A stretch of 64,000 bases of DNA, taken from Xylanibacter muris (GTDB taxonomy: Bacteria > Bacteroidota > Bacteroidia > Bacteroidales > Bacteroidaceae). The stretch lies in assembly GCF_013166605.1 (NCBI RefSeq), contig NZ_JABKKF010000004.1, positions 124,001 to 188,000 on the forward strand. Reading direction: 5' to 3'. Of this stretch, positions 44,472-54,360 are shown piece by piece. Position 1 is the stretch's first letter; every line of letters starts with the position of its first letter. Below the pieces are notes generated by a model that saw only the letters and a program-made list of their open reading frames with translations, was not told the DNA's origin and did not search any database. Both the position numbers and the translations under genes were made by a program.

Positions 44472-45710
44472 ATGGATTTAGACAAATACAAGGAAATACT
44501 CGACACGATAACCCGCAACAAAAGCAGAAGTTTCCTCACCGGGTTCGGTGTGTTTTGGGGAGTATTCATGCTCATCGCGCTCATCGGAGGAGGACGTGGA
44601 CTGAAAGAGCTTCTGCAAAAGAACTTCGACGGATTCGCCACAAACTCGGCCATGATATGGGCACAGCCAACAACAAAGGCATATAAGGGATTCAGAAAAG
44701 GACGTATGTGGACAATGGACTACAAGGACGTGGACCGGCTCAGACACAACGTTCCGCAACTCGACAAAATCACTCCCGTGCTTTTCTGCACGTCGACATC
44801 AGCAGTACACGGCGACCGCAGCACGTCATGCTCGGTAAGGGGCACCACACCCGACATGAGATTCATCAACGACCCCCTGCTCAGATACGGACGCTATCTC
44901 AACAGGCTCGACATGACACTGACACGAAAGGTATGCGTAATAGGAAAAAGGATCTATAAGGAACTTTTCCCCGGGGGAGGAAACCCATGCGGAAAAACCG
45001 TAAGGATAGACGGAGTATACTATACCATCGTGGGCGTCGACTACCGTGACGGAGGAATAAACATCGGAGGAAACGCCGACACATCGGTGATGCTTCCGCT
45101 CACCGTGGTACAACAGGCCTACAACCGTGGAAACGATATAGACATGATTGCCGTCACCGGCCGCGGAGGGGTGAAAATGAGCACACTTGCAGCCGACATA
45201 CGCAGAACCGTGGCACGGGCGCACTACGTAGACCCCGATGACGAACAAGGCGTGATGGTATTCAACACAGAAGTGCTTTTCTCAATCCTCGACAACCTCT
45301 TCACAGGGGTGAACTTCCTTATATGGCTTGTCAGCACAGGCACACTGCTCGCCGGTGCCATCGGAGTGAGCAACATCATGATGGTGACTGTCCGCGAGCG
45401 CACCACCGAGATCGGCATACGCAGAGCCATAGGAGCGACACCAAGGATGATTCTCTCACAGATAATATCGGAGAGTGTCATTCTCACTGCCGTGGCAGGA
45501 ATGAGCGGAATACTCTTTGCCGTGGCCATCCTTCAGATGCTGGAGATGGGCACGACCACCGAAGGCATCGTGGCTGCACACTTCCAGGTGGATTTCCGGA
45601 CCGCAGCCATAGCCGCCACACTGCTATGCATACTCGGAGGACTTGCCGGCATGGCACCCGCATGGAGGGCGATGAGCATCAAGCCCGTGGACGCCATGCG
45701 CGACGAATAA
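44472..45710 (+). CDS. MacB-like ABC permease, second copy
   Basis: 412 residues with the same MacB architecture: N-terminal segment in FLTGFGVFWGVFMLIALIGGG, a periplasmic domain, then IGVSNIMMVTVRERTTEIGIRRAIGATPRMI and two further segments ending in RAMSIKPVDAMRDE. It clearly arose by duplication with the permease at 43173 but has diverged substantially. 42 nt after that gene and 46 nt before the adaptor. Confidence 0.9.
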   Translation: MDLDKYKEILDTITRNKSRSFLTGFGVFWGVFMLIALIGGGRGLKELLQKNFDGFATNSAMIWAQPTTKAYKGFRKGRMWTMDYKDVDRLRHNVPQLDKITPVLFCTSTSAVHGDRSTSCSVRGTTPDMRFINDPLLRYGRYLNRLDMTLTRKVCVIGKRIYKELFPGGGNPCGKTVRIDGVYYTIVGVDYRDGGINIGGNADTSVMLPLTVVQQAYNRGNDIDMIAVTGRGGVKMSTLAADIRRTVARAHYVDPDDEQGVMVFNTEVLFSILDNLFTGVNFLIWLVSTGTLLAGAIGVSNIMMVTVRERTTEIGIRRAIGATPRMILSQIISESVILTAVAGMSGILFAVAILQMLEMGTTTEGIVAAHFQVDFRTAAIAATLLCILGGLAGMAPAWRAMSIKPVDAMRDE

Positions 45711-45756
45711 AGAAAAAACATAGAAGAATCTGAAAAATCAAAGAAAAACAACAGAT

Positions 45757-46863
45757 ATGAAAAAGTATTCCAAACTTATCATTGCGGCCATAATAGCCGT
45801 CATTTTCATCGGAACGTTCGTGTTCCTTTATCAAAAATCACAACCGGTGCCTGTAACCTATAACGAATTTACGCCAAAAGTGACAGACATCTCGCGGACA
45901 ACCATCATTACCGGAAACATCGAGCCGAGAGACGAAGTGAACGTGAAACCGCAGATAAGCGGCATCATAAGCGAGATTTACAAACAGGCAGGAGACGTGG
46001 TGAACACGGGAGACGTGATAGCGAAGATAAAGGTGATACCGGACATGGGACAACTCAGTTCGGCTGAAAGCAGAGTGAGAGTGGCAGGAATAAACCTGAC
46101 ACAGGCACAGACAGACTTTGAACGAGAAGAGGAACTATACAAACAGAAGCTCGTCAGCGCGGAGGAATATGACAAGATAAGACAGACGCTGCAACAGGCA
46201 CGCGAGGAGAAGGCCGCCGCAGACGATGCACTGCAGGTGGTGCGCGACGGGGTGTCAAAAAGCAACGCCAAGGCAAGCTCCACGCTGATAAGGTCTACAA
46301 TATCAGGAGTGATTCTCGACGTGCCTGTAAAAGTAGGAAACTCCGTGATTCTCAGCAACACGTTCAACGATGGAACAACAATAGCCACCGTAGCCAACAT
46401 GACCGACCTCATTTTCCGGGGAAACATCGATGAAACGGAAGTGGGACAGGTTGCCGAGGGAATGCCAATGAGAATTACCATCGGAGCTCTTCAGAACACC
46501 AACTTCGACGCCATACTCGAATACATATCTCCGAAAGCCATAGAGAACAACGGTGCCAAACAGTTTGAGATCAAGGCAGCCGTACACCATGTAAAGGACA
46601 GCAGGGTACGTTCGGGATACAGCGCAACGGCGGGAATCGTACTAAGCCGTGCAACAAAGGTGCTCAGCATACCCGAGAGCGCCGTCGAGTTCAGCGGAGA
46701 CACCACATTCGTATATACCGTAAAGACAGACGGCAAAAACAAAACCTACGAACGACGACAGGTAAAAACCGGTCTGAGCGACGGTGTGAACATAGAGATA
46801 AAGAGCGGCATCACTGCCAAAGACAAGGTGAGAGGGCCGCAAATTGTAGGCACAGACGAATAA
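45757..46863 (+). CDS. Periplasmic adaptor subunit (MacA/HlyD family)
   Basis: 368 residues with an N-terminal membrane anchor (about 7-25). The biotinyl-lipoyl half motif VNVKPQISGIISEIYKQAGDVVNTGDVIAKI is followed by a coiled-coil hairpin (about 95-165, with SAEEYDKIRQTLQQAREEKAAADD). The second lipoyl half is in ISGVILDVPVKVGNSV, and the beta-barrel and membrane-proximal domains follow. It links the MacB-like permeases to the TolC-like channel encoded next. Confidence 0.93.
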   Translation: MKKYSKLIIAAIIAVIFIGTFVFLYQKSQPVPVTYNEFTPKVTDISRTTIITGNIEPRDEVNVKPQISGIISEIYKQAGDVVNTGDVIAKIKVIPDMGQLSSAESRVRVAGINLTQAQTDFEREEELYKQKLVSAEEYDKIRQTLQQAREEKAAADDALQVVRDGVSKSNAKASSTLIRSTISGVILDVPVKVGNSVILSNTFNDGTTIATVANMTDLIFRGNIDETEVGQVAEGMPMRITIGALQNTNFDAILEYISPKAIENNGAKQFEIKAAVHHVKDSRVRSGYSATAGIVLSRATKVLSIPESAVEFSGDTTFVYTVKTDGKNKTYERRQVKTGLSDGVNIEIKSGITAKDKVRGPQIVGTDE

Positions 46864-46893
46864 AAACGGCAACAAGCAGACAACCTTACGACA

Positions 46894-48237
46894 ATGAGGA
46901 AAATATTCATATCAATAACCGCATTGGCCGCCATATACGCCGCGGCACAGACGACAACGCAAAAAAGGTGGACTCTGAAAGAGTGCATAACACACGCCAT
47001 AGAGAACAACATCACCATAAAACAGAAAGACAACAGCCGACGGATGCAGGAAATACAACTGTCAACAGACCGCAACAGCAGACTGCCGGGGGTTGACGCA
47101 TCCATAGGACAGAACATCTCTTTCGGACGCGGACTGACATCACAAAACACATATACGAACACCAACACAAGCAGTACGTCATTCAACATCGGGGCAAGTC
47201 TTCCGCTCTTCACAGGTATGAGGATACACAACTCCATACAGCTCGACAGACTGAACCTTGAGGCAGCGACAGCCGACCTTGAAAAGGCAAAGAACGACAT
47301 CAGTGTGCAGGTGACAGAAGCATACGTACAGATTCTCTACGCAACAGAGATAACCGCAACAGCCCACCGCCAGACAGAGATAGACTCCATGCAAGCCGAA
47401 AGAATCAGGATCATGTTTGAAAACGGAAAGGCAAGCGAATCGCAACTGTCACAACAAAAGGCGGCCATGGCACAGAGCACGCTCACGGCCACACAGGCGG
47501 AAAACAACCTGAAAATGGCCGTACTGACACTGTCGCAACTTCTCGAACTGCCGTCGCCCGAAGGATTTGCGGTGGAACCTCCAGACACAGACAACACTCC
47601 CGGAACGGCAGACATACGCAAAAACACATTGCCATCACCCGACATGATATATGCCGAGGCGACAGCGATAAAACCGGAAATACGGGCAGAGACACTCAGA
47701 CTGAAGGCTTCCGACAACAGAATAAGGATAGCACGGGCCGCCCTGTATCCGCAACTGTCGCTCAACGGGGGAACGGGCACGAACTACTACACCACATCGG
47801 GACATGAGACCGATGCCTTCGGGAAGCAGATTAAAAACAACTTCAGCCAATATATAGGCCTGAGCCTCAACATCCCGATATTCAACAGGTTTGCAACACG
47901 CAACAGTATCAGGGCAGCGAAAATCGAACGCGAGAACCAGATTCTGCTACTGACCAACACACAAAAGAATCTATATAAGGAAATACAACAGGCATACTAC
48001 AACACCATTGCAGCAGAAAGCAAATACAACAGCAGCATGACTGCCGAAAAGAGCAGTCTTGACGCCTTCACACTTACAAAAGCAAAATATGAGAACGGCA
48101 AGGCCGGAATAACAGAATTCAACGAAGCCAAAAACAACTGGCTCAAAGCACAAAGCGACATGATACAGGCAAAATACGAATATATGTATCAAAAGAGCCT
48201 CATCGAGTTCTACAGGGGAAAGAACATTTCCTTCTAA
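46894..48237 (+). CDS. TolC-family outer-membrane channel
   Basis: 447 residues with a signal peptide (ALAAIYAAAQ). The two OEP repeats are visible: WTLKECITHAIENNITIKQKDN with a following coiled-coil, and later an equivalent region ending in KYENGKAGITEFNEAKNNWLKAQSDMIQAKYEYMYQKSLIEFYRGK. It provides the outer-membrane exit duct for the exporter. It is the last gene of the operon and is followed by a bidirectional terminator. Confidence 0.94.
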   Translation: MRKIFISITALAAIYAAAQTTTQKRWTLKECITHAIENNITIKQKDNSRRMQEIQLSTDRNSRLPGVDASIGQNISFGRGLTSQNTYTNTNTSSTSFNIGASLPLFTGMRIHNSIQLDRLNLEAATADLEKAKNDISVQVTEAYVQILYATEITATAHRQTEIDSMQAERIRIMFENGKASESQLSQQKAAMAQSTLTATQAENNLKMAVLTLSQLLELPSPEGFAVEPPDTDNTPGTADIRKNTLPSPDMIYAEATAIKPEIRAETLRLKASDNRIRIARAALYPQLSLNGGTGTNYYTTSGHETDAFGKQIKNNFSQYIGLSLNIPIFNRFATRNSIRAAKIERENQILLLTNTQKNLYKEIQQAYYNTIAAESKYNSSMTAEKSSLDAFTLTKAKYENGKAGITEFNEAKNNWLKAQSDMIQAKYEYMYQKSLIEFYRGKNISF

Positions 48238-48240
48238 AGA

Positions 48241-48287
48241 GAAAGTCTTTTGGGACGCCGATTTGATTGCCGCCCCAAAAGACTTTC
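48241..48287. terminator. Bidirectional terminator between the efflux operon and M23 gene
   Basis: A 14-bp perfect stem GAAAGTCTTTTGGG / CCCAAAAGACTTTC with a 19-nt loop lies between the convergent stops at 48237 and 48336. It starts 3 nt after the channel gene. Confidence 0.8.
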
Positions 48288-48335
48288 ATGAATTAATATC
48301 ACCGGAAACGCCCGTAAGGCATCACCCGCGGTGTT

Positions 48336-49499
48336 TTATTTTCCCTTAGCCAGATAATTCCTGTCCGTTCTCACGGAAACAGAAGCACCGCGCTTGACAA
48401 ACGTAACCATATCCATACGCAAAGAGTGGTTGGCATGGTCGAAAATCTTCCCCGGGTCAAAATGCGAACCGTTAACACGGCATTCGAAATGAAGATGAGG
48501 CGTAGTGGCACGTCCCGTCTGACCGGTAAGCGCGATCACCTGACCTGCCCTGACCCGTTCTCCTGTCTTTACAAGATTCTTTGAGTTATGGCTGTAATAT
48601 GTCTCCAGACCGTTGGCATGCCTTATCCTGACAAGATTGCCGTATGCCGCATATCTCTGCGACATCGTCACGACTCCGTCAAAAGCCGCAAGAATCTTGT
48701 CGTTTGCTTTTGTCTTTATATCCACACCTGTATGGCTTCTTCTGCCACGACTCCCGTAGTTGCTTATCACCTTGGCTCCCTGCAACGGGTAGCACCACTC
48801 ATCAGGACTAAGGTCAGAAAGGTTAATGACAAATTTTCCTTTTCCGCCAAAAGGGTCTCTTTTATAGAAAGAATCATCTGCGACATCGATATTCTTCCCG
48901 CCGGATACCACACTCATGTCCACATGGCCGTCAGACTTGCGGCAAAGTATGGTCTGCTTGAACAGACGGTGGCTGCGCAAGCCCAGAAGCGTCCCGGGAT
49001 TGATACGTCCGCCGTTCACCATTATGGCAAACAGACACATACCCGTTCCATCGGTGTTTCCTACAATGGCAATGGTCTGGCCTGCCTTCACACGATTGCC
49101 TACCGCCACCATATTCTGCGCGTTACGCGCATAAACAGTCTCAAGACCATTGTCATGGCGCAAGACAATCACATTGCCGTATGTGGGATGATGGCGTGAC
49201 ATACGCACCACTCCACCGAACATCGCCTTCACGGCATCGCCTTTCGACGTGCTTATCTCCACAAAGTTGTCCTTAACAAGCTTGGCCTTTCCGACAGGAA
49301 GGGGAAAGCAGTAGTCACCGTCACGCAAACCGGCAAAGTCAACGGTAAACGCATCCGAATACGAAAACAGCCCCGGTGTCTCGATATTTATCTGTTGCTG
49401 TTCATTGAGAGTGAAATCATCCTTTGCATCTGATACCACGGAAACGAACAATGCCGCTCCCGCAAAAACAATCTGTATGAGTTTACTTCTTATAAACAT
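48336..49499 (-). CDS. M23-family peptidase with a degenerate first copy of the peptidase domain
   Basis: 387 residues with a signal peptide (VVSDAK). Two homologous lysostaphin-type domains are visible. The first (about 65-170: GDAVKAMFGGVVRMSRHHPTYGNV, GLETVYARN, GNRVKAGQTIAIVG) lacks both zinc motifs. The second (about 240-365) has SHTGVDIK and TPHLHFE, so it is catalytically complete. It probably cleaves peptidoglycan cross-bridges or stems in the periplasm. The start overlaps the pgeF stop by 10 bp, making it the last gene of the hpt-adk-obgE-pgeF operon. Confidence 0.9.
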   Translation of the reverse strand: MFIRSKLIQIVFAGAALFVSVVSDAKDDFTLNEQQQINIETPGLFSYSDAFTVDFAGLRDGDYCFPLPVGKAKLVKDNFVEISTSKGDAVKAMFGGVVRMSRHHPTYGNVIVLRHDNGLETVYARNAQNMVAVGNRVKAGQTIAIVGNTDGTGMCLFAIMVNGGRINPGTLLGLRSHRLFKQTILCRKSDGHVDMSVVSGGKNIDVADDSFYKRDPFGGKGKFVINLSDLSPDEWCYPLQGAKVISNYGSRGRRSHTGVDIKTKANDKILAAFDGVVTMSQRYAAYGNLVRIRHANGLETYYSHNSKNLVKTGERVRAGQVIALTGQTGRATTPHLHFECRVNGSHFDPGKIFDHANHSLRMDMVTFVKRGASVSVRTDRNYLAKGK

Positions 49500-50296
49500 G
49501 GATTTTTAATTAAAGCATTTCTTAATATTATTCCTGTGAATATCCTGCCTGAGGCAATACCGAGCCTGCGTGCGGAGAAATAATCATCACAGTTGGAATA
49601 CGTGCATATTCCTGATACGTGTATGTTAGCCGAGACGACACCGGCGCTTTCAAGCTGCAGCGAATTGCACTTCCATAAATCTATGTGCCACTTGTCATGT
49701 CTGTCGCTTATCCGGCTCATGTCAAAGCCTGCACCGGCAAACTCCTCATAAACCTCATCACCGACCTCAAAGTTATCTTTCGAGATGCCCGGTCCTATGC
49801 AGCATTTAAGTTCATCCGGGCACGAACCGTAAGACTCCGTCATGGCACGGACAGCACTTACAGCTATCTTCCTCACCGTCCCCCGCCAACCAGCATGAAC
49901 GACACAGGATGCCCTGTTGCGACTGTCATATATAATAATAGGTATACAGTCGGCCGTGGAAACACCTATACATATCTCCGGCACATCTGTCATCAGGGCA
50001 TCGACCCCTTCAAGAAAAGACCGGCGTCCGGCAGGCGGTAGAGCGAAGAAGCCGTCTGTTATCCGCCGTATCACCGTACCGTGTGTCTGATGCGGCATCA
50101 CAAGCCGGCTGTCATCTATGCCGAGCAACGAACAGAGGGCTGTCCTGTTATATGCCACCGCCGAGGCATCGTCACCGCAATACCTGTTGATATTGAACTC
50201 TCCGTAAGAGCCGCAGCTCCGACCGCCATGACGGGTGGAACTGAAAGCCGTCGCATCCGGAGCCAAGTCATAATATGTGAGCAGGGGACTATTCAT
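49490..50296 (-). CDS. pgeF: Peptidoglycan editing factor PgeF (YfiH/DUF152 family)
   Basis: 268 residues from ATG 50296 ([10 protein letters not shown]). An upstream in-frame Met at 50326 lies deep inside obgE and is less likely. Family landmarks are [35 protein letters not shown] and CCIGPGIS, holding the Cys and His metal/active-site residues. In E. coli the enzyme removes L-Ser-containing errors from muropeptides. Its overlap with a peptidoglycan peptidase gene fits a cell-wall role. It overlaps obgE by 8 bp. Confidence 0.92.
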   Translation of the reverse strand: MNSPLLTYYDLAPDATAFSSTRHGGRSCGSYGEFNINRYCGDDASAVAYNRTALCSLLGIDDSRLVMPHQTHGTVIRRITDGFFALPPAGRRSFLEGVDALMTDVPEICIGVSTADCIPIIIYDSRNRASCVVHAGWRGTVRKIAVSAVRAMTESYGSCPDELKCCIGPGISKDNFEVGDEVYEEFAGAGFDMSRISDRHDKWHIDLWKCNSLQLESAGVVSANIHVSGICTYSNCDDYFSARRLGIASGRIFTGIILRNALIKNPCL

Positions 50297-51458
50297 CCTC
50301 TGTCTCCTCATATTCAAAGTCGTCAAGCTCGTCTATATCTTCAACCTCTATGTATTCGATATCGTCATCCTCTCCCTCTTCTTCCATCTCTACGGCAAAA
50401 CGGCTCATGTCCTTGTCGCGGTGAACAAGCGTATCCTCCGAGGTTATGTTCTGAAGTTTGTTGCTCTCGCTGTTCAACTCACTCCACAACACGTCTTTAA
50501 GCTCATCAAGCCCCATATTGGCGACAGACGAAATAAACACCACCGGTATATCGTCAGGCAACGTCTCACGGAGCATCTCTATAAGTTCCTCGTCAAGAAG
50601 ATCAGACTTTGTAACGGCCAGCACCCTGTGCTTGTCAAGCAGTTCGGGATTAAAGTTCCTAAGCTCGTTAAGAAGAATCTCATACTCGCGTTTTATGTCA
50701 TCCGTATCTCCCGGCACCATGAAAAGCAGCAGAGAATTGCGTTCTATATGACGCAGGAAACGCAAACCAAGCCCCCTGCCCTCGCTTGCCCCCTCTATGA
50801 TTCCTGGAATATCGGCCATAACGAACGACTGACGGTCACGGTATCCGACAATGCCTAATGACGGCTCAAGGGTGGTAAACGGATAATTGGCTATCTTCGG
50901 GCGCGCACTCGAAAGAGCAGAAAGCAATGTTGACTTTCCGGCATTCGGAAAGCCCACGAGACCGACATCGGCCAACAGCTTAAGTTCAAGAATGACAGTC
51001 ATCTCCTGCATGGGCTCACCGGGCTGGGCATAGCGCGGCGCCTGATTGGTGGCCGAACGGAATTGGAAATTACCAAGTCCGCCACGGCCTCCCTTCAACA
51101 GTAATACCGTCTGGCCGTCATAAGACACGTCACATACATATTTTCCTGTCTCGGCATTATAAACAACAGTACCGCAAGGCACATCAATATACACGTCTTT
51201 GCCATCGGTGCCATGACACTTGTCACGGCCACCGTTGCCGCCATGCCCTGCAAACACGTGACGCTCATATTTCAAATGGAGCAAAGTCCAGTAATTGTGA
51301 TTGCCACGAAGGTAAACGCTGCCGCCCTTGCCGCCGTCACCGCCGTCAGGACCTCCGTTAGGGTTATACTTCACATGGCGCAGATGCATAGAGCCGCGCC
51401 CGCCCTTACCTGAGCGGCAATAAATCTTCACATAGTCTACAAAGTTGGATTCGGCCAT
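50289..51458 (-). CDS. obgE: GTPase Obg
   Basis: 389 residues. The Obg fold is glycine-rich ([31 protein letters not shown]), followed by the G domain with P-loop GFPNAGKS, switch region YPFTTLEP, G3 DIPGII, G4 TKSD and G5 SSVA. The C-terminal tail (about 350-389) is very acidic, as in many Bacteroidota Obg proteins. It is involved in 50S assembly and the stringent response. 26 nt downstream of adk. Confidence 0.97.
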   Translation of the reverse strand: MAESNFVDYVKIYCRSGKGGRGSMHLRHVKYNPNGGPDGGDGGKGGSVYLRGNHNYWTLLHLKYERHVFAGHGGNGGRDKCHGTDGKDVYIDVPCGTVVYNAETGKYVCDVSYDGQTVLLLKGGRGGLGNFQFRSATNQAPRYAQPGEPMQEMTVILELKLLADVGLVGFPNAGKSTLLSALSSARPKIANYPFTTLEPSLGIVGYRDRQSFVMADIPGIIEGASEGRGLGLRFLRHIERNSLLLFMVPGDTDDIKREYEILLNELRNFNPELLDKHRVLAVTKSDLLDEELIEMLRETLPDDIPVVFISSVANMGLDELKDVLWSELNSESNKLQNITSEDTLVHRDKDMSRFAVEMEEEGEDDDIEYIEVEDIDELDDFEYEETEDE

Positions 51459-51484
51459 ACAATTATATTAAATGTTATGTGTGT

Positions 51485-52063
51485 TTATCCGGCAATATTG
51501 TCTATCACACGACATATATCGGCAAATATCCTGTCGAGTCCTCCATATCCGTCGATATGGTTGTGCACGCCTTCCTTATCATACCAGTCAATAAGTGGGG
51601 ATGTCTGGTTGCGATATACGTCAAGACGCTTCCTTATTGTTTCGGCATTATCGTCAGAGCGACCGCTCTCCTTACCGCGATTTATAAGACGCGTCATCAA
51701 TTCGTCTTCAGGAACATCAAGCTCTATCATCGCCGCAATCTTATGTCCGCGCTTGTCAAGCATGGCCTTAAGAGCCTCGGCCTGAAGTATTGTGCGGGGA
51801 AAACCGTCGAAGATAACACCTTTATGGTCTTTACCGAAACTGTCGTAGACAGCGGCAAGAATATCCACCATCAATTCGTCAGGAATCAACTGGCCGTTGT
51901 CAATAAATCCCTTTGCAATATTTCCCAACTCCGTTCCTTTCCTGATTTCGCTGCGAAGCACATCACCGGTAGAGATGTGCCCAAGTCCGTATTTTCCGAT
52001 TATCAAATCACTCTGTGTACCCTTTCCTGAACCGGGAGCACCGAAAATAACGATATTCTTCAT
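51485..52063 (-). CDS. adk: Adenylate kinase
   Basis: 192 residues, a short-type adenylate kinase without the zinc LID insertion. P-loop GAPGSGKGTQ, AMP-binding ISTGDVLRSEI, FDGFPRTILQAEAL and the LID entry NRGKESGRSDDNAETIRKRL are intact. It interconverts ATP and AMP with two ADP. 121 nt downstream of hpt in the same orientation. Confidence 0.97.
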   Translation of the reverse strand: MKNIVIFGAPGSGKGTQSDLIIGKYGLGHISTGDVLRSEIRKGTELGNIAKGFIDNGQLIPDELMVDILAAVYDSFGKDHKGVIFDGFPRTILQAEALKAMLDKRGHKIAAMIELDVPEDELMTRLINRGKESGRSDDNAETIRKRLDVYRNQTSPLIDWYDKEGVHNHIDGYGGLDRIFADICRVIDNIAG

Positions 52064-52184
52064 TTCTTTAATATTTGTTATTTAATCCTGAAACAATTCC
52101 ATCCGAAATATATTATCAATTACCCGCTTACAGCACCATCCGGTGTCATAAGTCACAAGTAATTTAAGACATCTCACAGCACTG

Positions 52185-52724
52185 TCAGTCTTCTTTCAAA
52201 GTATATATATCTTTCAACTGACGGCCCTGCTGGTCATAGTCAAGACCATATCCTAAAATAAAATCATTGGGGATTCTGAACGCCACATAATCAATATCAA
52301 GGTCAACTTTCAGTTTCTCCGGCTTAAGAAGCAACGTGCATATCCTCACATCCGCCGGATTACGTGTTCCGATAGTCTCTATCATGCGTTTCATAGTCAG
52401 GCCGCTTTCCACAATATCCTCAACAATTATAACGGAACGGCCGGAAAGGTCTTCATTTATTCCTATAACCTCCTTAATGACTCCCGTAGACTGGGTTCCC
52501 TGATAAGAAGCAAGCTTGACAAAGGAAATCTCACACGGTATTGTAATCTCTCTCATAAGGTCGGCGGCAAATATGAAAGAACCGTTAAGCACCGCAAGAA
52601 GCAATGGATTCTTGCCGGCCATATCCTTGTTTATCATCCCGGCCACTTCCTTCACACGCTGTTTGATCTCCGCCTCAGGAATTGAGGTTTCAAACCGCTT
52701 ATCCTTTACTTTGATTATACTCAT
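52185..52724 (-). CDS. hpt: Hypoxanthine phosphoribosyltransferase
   Basis: 179 residues. It salvages hypoxanthine/guanine to IMP/GMP using PRPP. The PRPP motif reads VIIVEDIVESGLTM (residues 98-111): E102-D103 are conserved, while the catalytic-base position usually occupied by Asp is Glu106, and the following Thr is Ser107. The flexible-loop region SYQGTQSTG (73-81) and the C-terminal FILGYGLDYDQQGR are normal. Head of the operon hpt-adk-obgE-pgeF-M23. CAAAATTA (52751-52758) gives a TAATTTTG on its strand but lacks a -33 partner. Confidence 0.94.
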   Translation of the reverse strand: MSIIKVKDKRFETSIPEAEIKQRVKEVAGMINKDMAGKNPLLLAVLNGSFIFAADLMREITIPCEISFVKLASYQGTQSTGVIKEVIGINEDLSGRSVIIVEDIVESGLTMKRMIETIGTRNPADVRICTLLLKPEKLKVDLDIDYVAFRIPNDFILGYGLDYDQQGRQLKDIYTLKED

Positions 52725-52801
52725 TTAGACTTATTTTTGTATTTTTGCTACAAAATTACTAAAAATCCGCCAAAGTTTTATATATGTAAGCATTAATTTT
52801 G

Positions 52802-52809
52802 TATTTTTG
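52802..52809 (+). promoter_or_regulatory. Possible -7 element very close to the nnr start
   Basis: TATTTTTG ends 5 bp before the nnr ATG at 52815, and TAATTTTG lies at 52794-52801 just upstream. Either could be used; the closer one would give an almost leaderless mRNA. No TTTG is seen at the right distance for either. Confidence 0.35.
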
Positions 52810-52814
52810 CATGT

Positions 52815-54329
52815 ATGAAGATTTTCACAAGCGCTCAGATTCGCGAGCTTGACAAATATACTATCGACAATGAACCAGTCAAGTCCATCGACTTGATGGA
52901 AAGAGCATCACGCGCCATAACACGCGCCATAACCGAAGAATGGAGCAACGAGACACCTGTCGTGGTATTCGCCGGACCGGGAAACAACGGCGGTGACGCA
53001 CTTGCCGTGTCAAGAATGCTGGCAGAGGCAGGATATAAAACCACCGTTTATCTTTTCAACATAAGCAGCCACCTCTCGGAAGACTGCGCCACAAACAAGG
53101 CACGTCTGATCGAATCCAAGAAAGTAAGGGATTTTACGGAAGTGACTCTTGAGTTCGACCCTCCGAAACTTGAAGCCGGAACATTGGTAGTCGACGGACT
53201 TTTCGGAGCCGGTCTTAACAAACCGCTCGCAGGAGGATTCGCGTCGTTAGTGAAATACATCAACGCATCTCCGGCAAAGGTGGTAAGCATCGACATGCCG
53301 TCAGGACTTATTCCCGAAGACAACACATATAATGTAAGGGCAAATATCATACGGGCAGACCTCACACTCACACTGCAGAACAAGAAACTGGCTTTCATGT
53401 TTCCGGAAAACCAACCGTTCATAGGACGTCTGAAAGTGCTTGACATACGCATCAGCCAAGAAGCCATGGATGCCACGGAGGCACAGTATACGATATTGGA
53501 AGAAAACATGATAAGGCCCCTGATAAAAAAGCGGAATCCGTTCGCCCATAAAGGCAACATGGGGCACGCACTGCTTATAGCGGGAAACTACGGTATGGGA
53601 GGAGCAGCTATACTTGCAACGAAAGCCTGCTTCAGGGCCGGTGCAGGCAAAGTGACGGTACACACACCGAGATACAACAATGTGATGATGCAGATTTCCG
53701 TGCCGGAAGCTGTAGTACAATTAGACAAGGAGGAAACCGCATTCACAGAGCCTGTCGACACGGAAGATTTCGACGCATTGGGAATAGGGCCGGGATTAGG
53801 CCAAAGCGAACCGACGAGCATAGCACTCATTGCACAACTGAGACGCGCCAACTGTCCCATTGTCGCAGATGCAGACGCACTGAATATCCTCGGCAACCGG
53901 CGAGCATGGATCCAACAGCTGCCCAAGGGTATAATCATGACCCCTCATCCAAAAGAGTTTGACAGGATGAACGGAAACTCGGCCGACAGCTACGAAAGAC
54001 TTTCAAAAGCAGTATCTACAGCCAAACATCTTCAGGCATACATATTACTGAAAGGACATTATTCCGCACTATGCCTGCCTGACGGACATGTGATATTCAA
54101 CCCGACAGGAAATGCAGGCATGGCAACTGCAGGAAGCGGTGACGTACTTACAGGAATAATAACCGCACTGCTCGCAAGAGGATACAAACAGGCCGAAGCA
54201 TGTATACTCGGAATGTATCTGCACGGGCTCGCAGGAGACCTCGCGGCAAAGAAACTGGGCATGGAAAGCCTCATGGCCGGAGATATCATAGAACACATTC
54301 CGGCCGCATTCAATTATCTAAGCGAATAA
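52815..54329 (+). CDS. nnr: Bifunctional NAD(P)HX epimerase/dehydratase
   Basis: 504 residues. The N-terminal epimerase domain (YjeF_N, about 1-215) has AGPGNNGGDAL, DGLFGAGLNKPLAG and SIDMPSGL. The C-terminal ADP-dependent dehydratase domain (YjeF_C, about 230-500) has KGNMGHALLIAG, GIGPGLGQ, DADALNIL, MTPHPKEF and the catalytic-site NPTGNAGMATAGSGDVLTGII. Together they repair hydrated NADH and NADPH. Divergent from hpt across 90 bp. Confidence 0.96.
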   Translation: MKIFTSAQIRELDKYTIDNEPVKSIDLMERASRAITRAITEEWSNETPVVVFAGPGNNGGDALAVSRMLAEAGYKTTVYLFNISSHLSEDCATNKARLIESKKVRDFTEVTLEFDPPKLEAGTLVVDGLFGAGLNKPLAGGFASLVKYINASPAKVVSIDMPSGLIPEDNTYNVRANIIRADLTLTLQNKKLAFMFPENQPFIGRLKVLDIRISQEAMDATEAQYTILEENMIRPLIKKRNPFAHKGNMGHALLIAGNYGMGGAAILATKACFRAGAGKVTVHTPRYNNVMMQISVPEAVVQLDKEETAFTEPVDTEDFDALGIGPGLGQSEPTSIALIAQLRRANCPIVADADALNILGNRRAWIQQLPKGIIMTPHPKEFDRMNGNSADSYERLSKAVSTAKHLQAYILLKGHYSALCLPDGHVIFNPTGNAGMATAGSGDVLTGIITALLARGYKQAEACILGMYLHGLAGDLAAKKLGMESLMAGDIIEHIPAAFNYLSE

Positions 54330-54360
54330 TAAACTCATAATATATATCCGACACAGCAAT

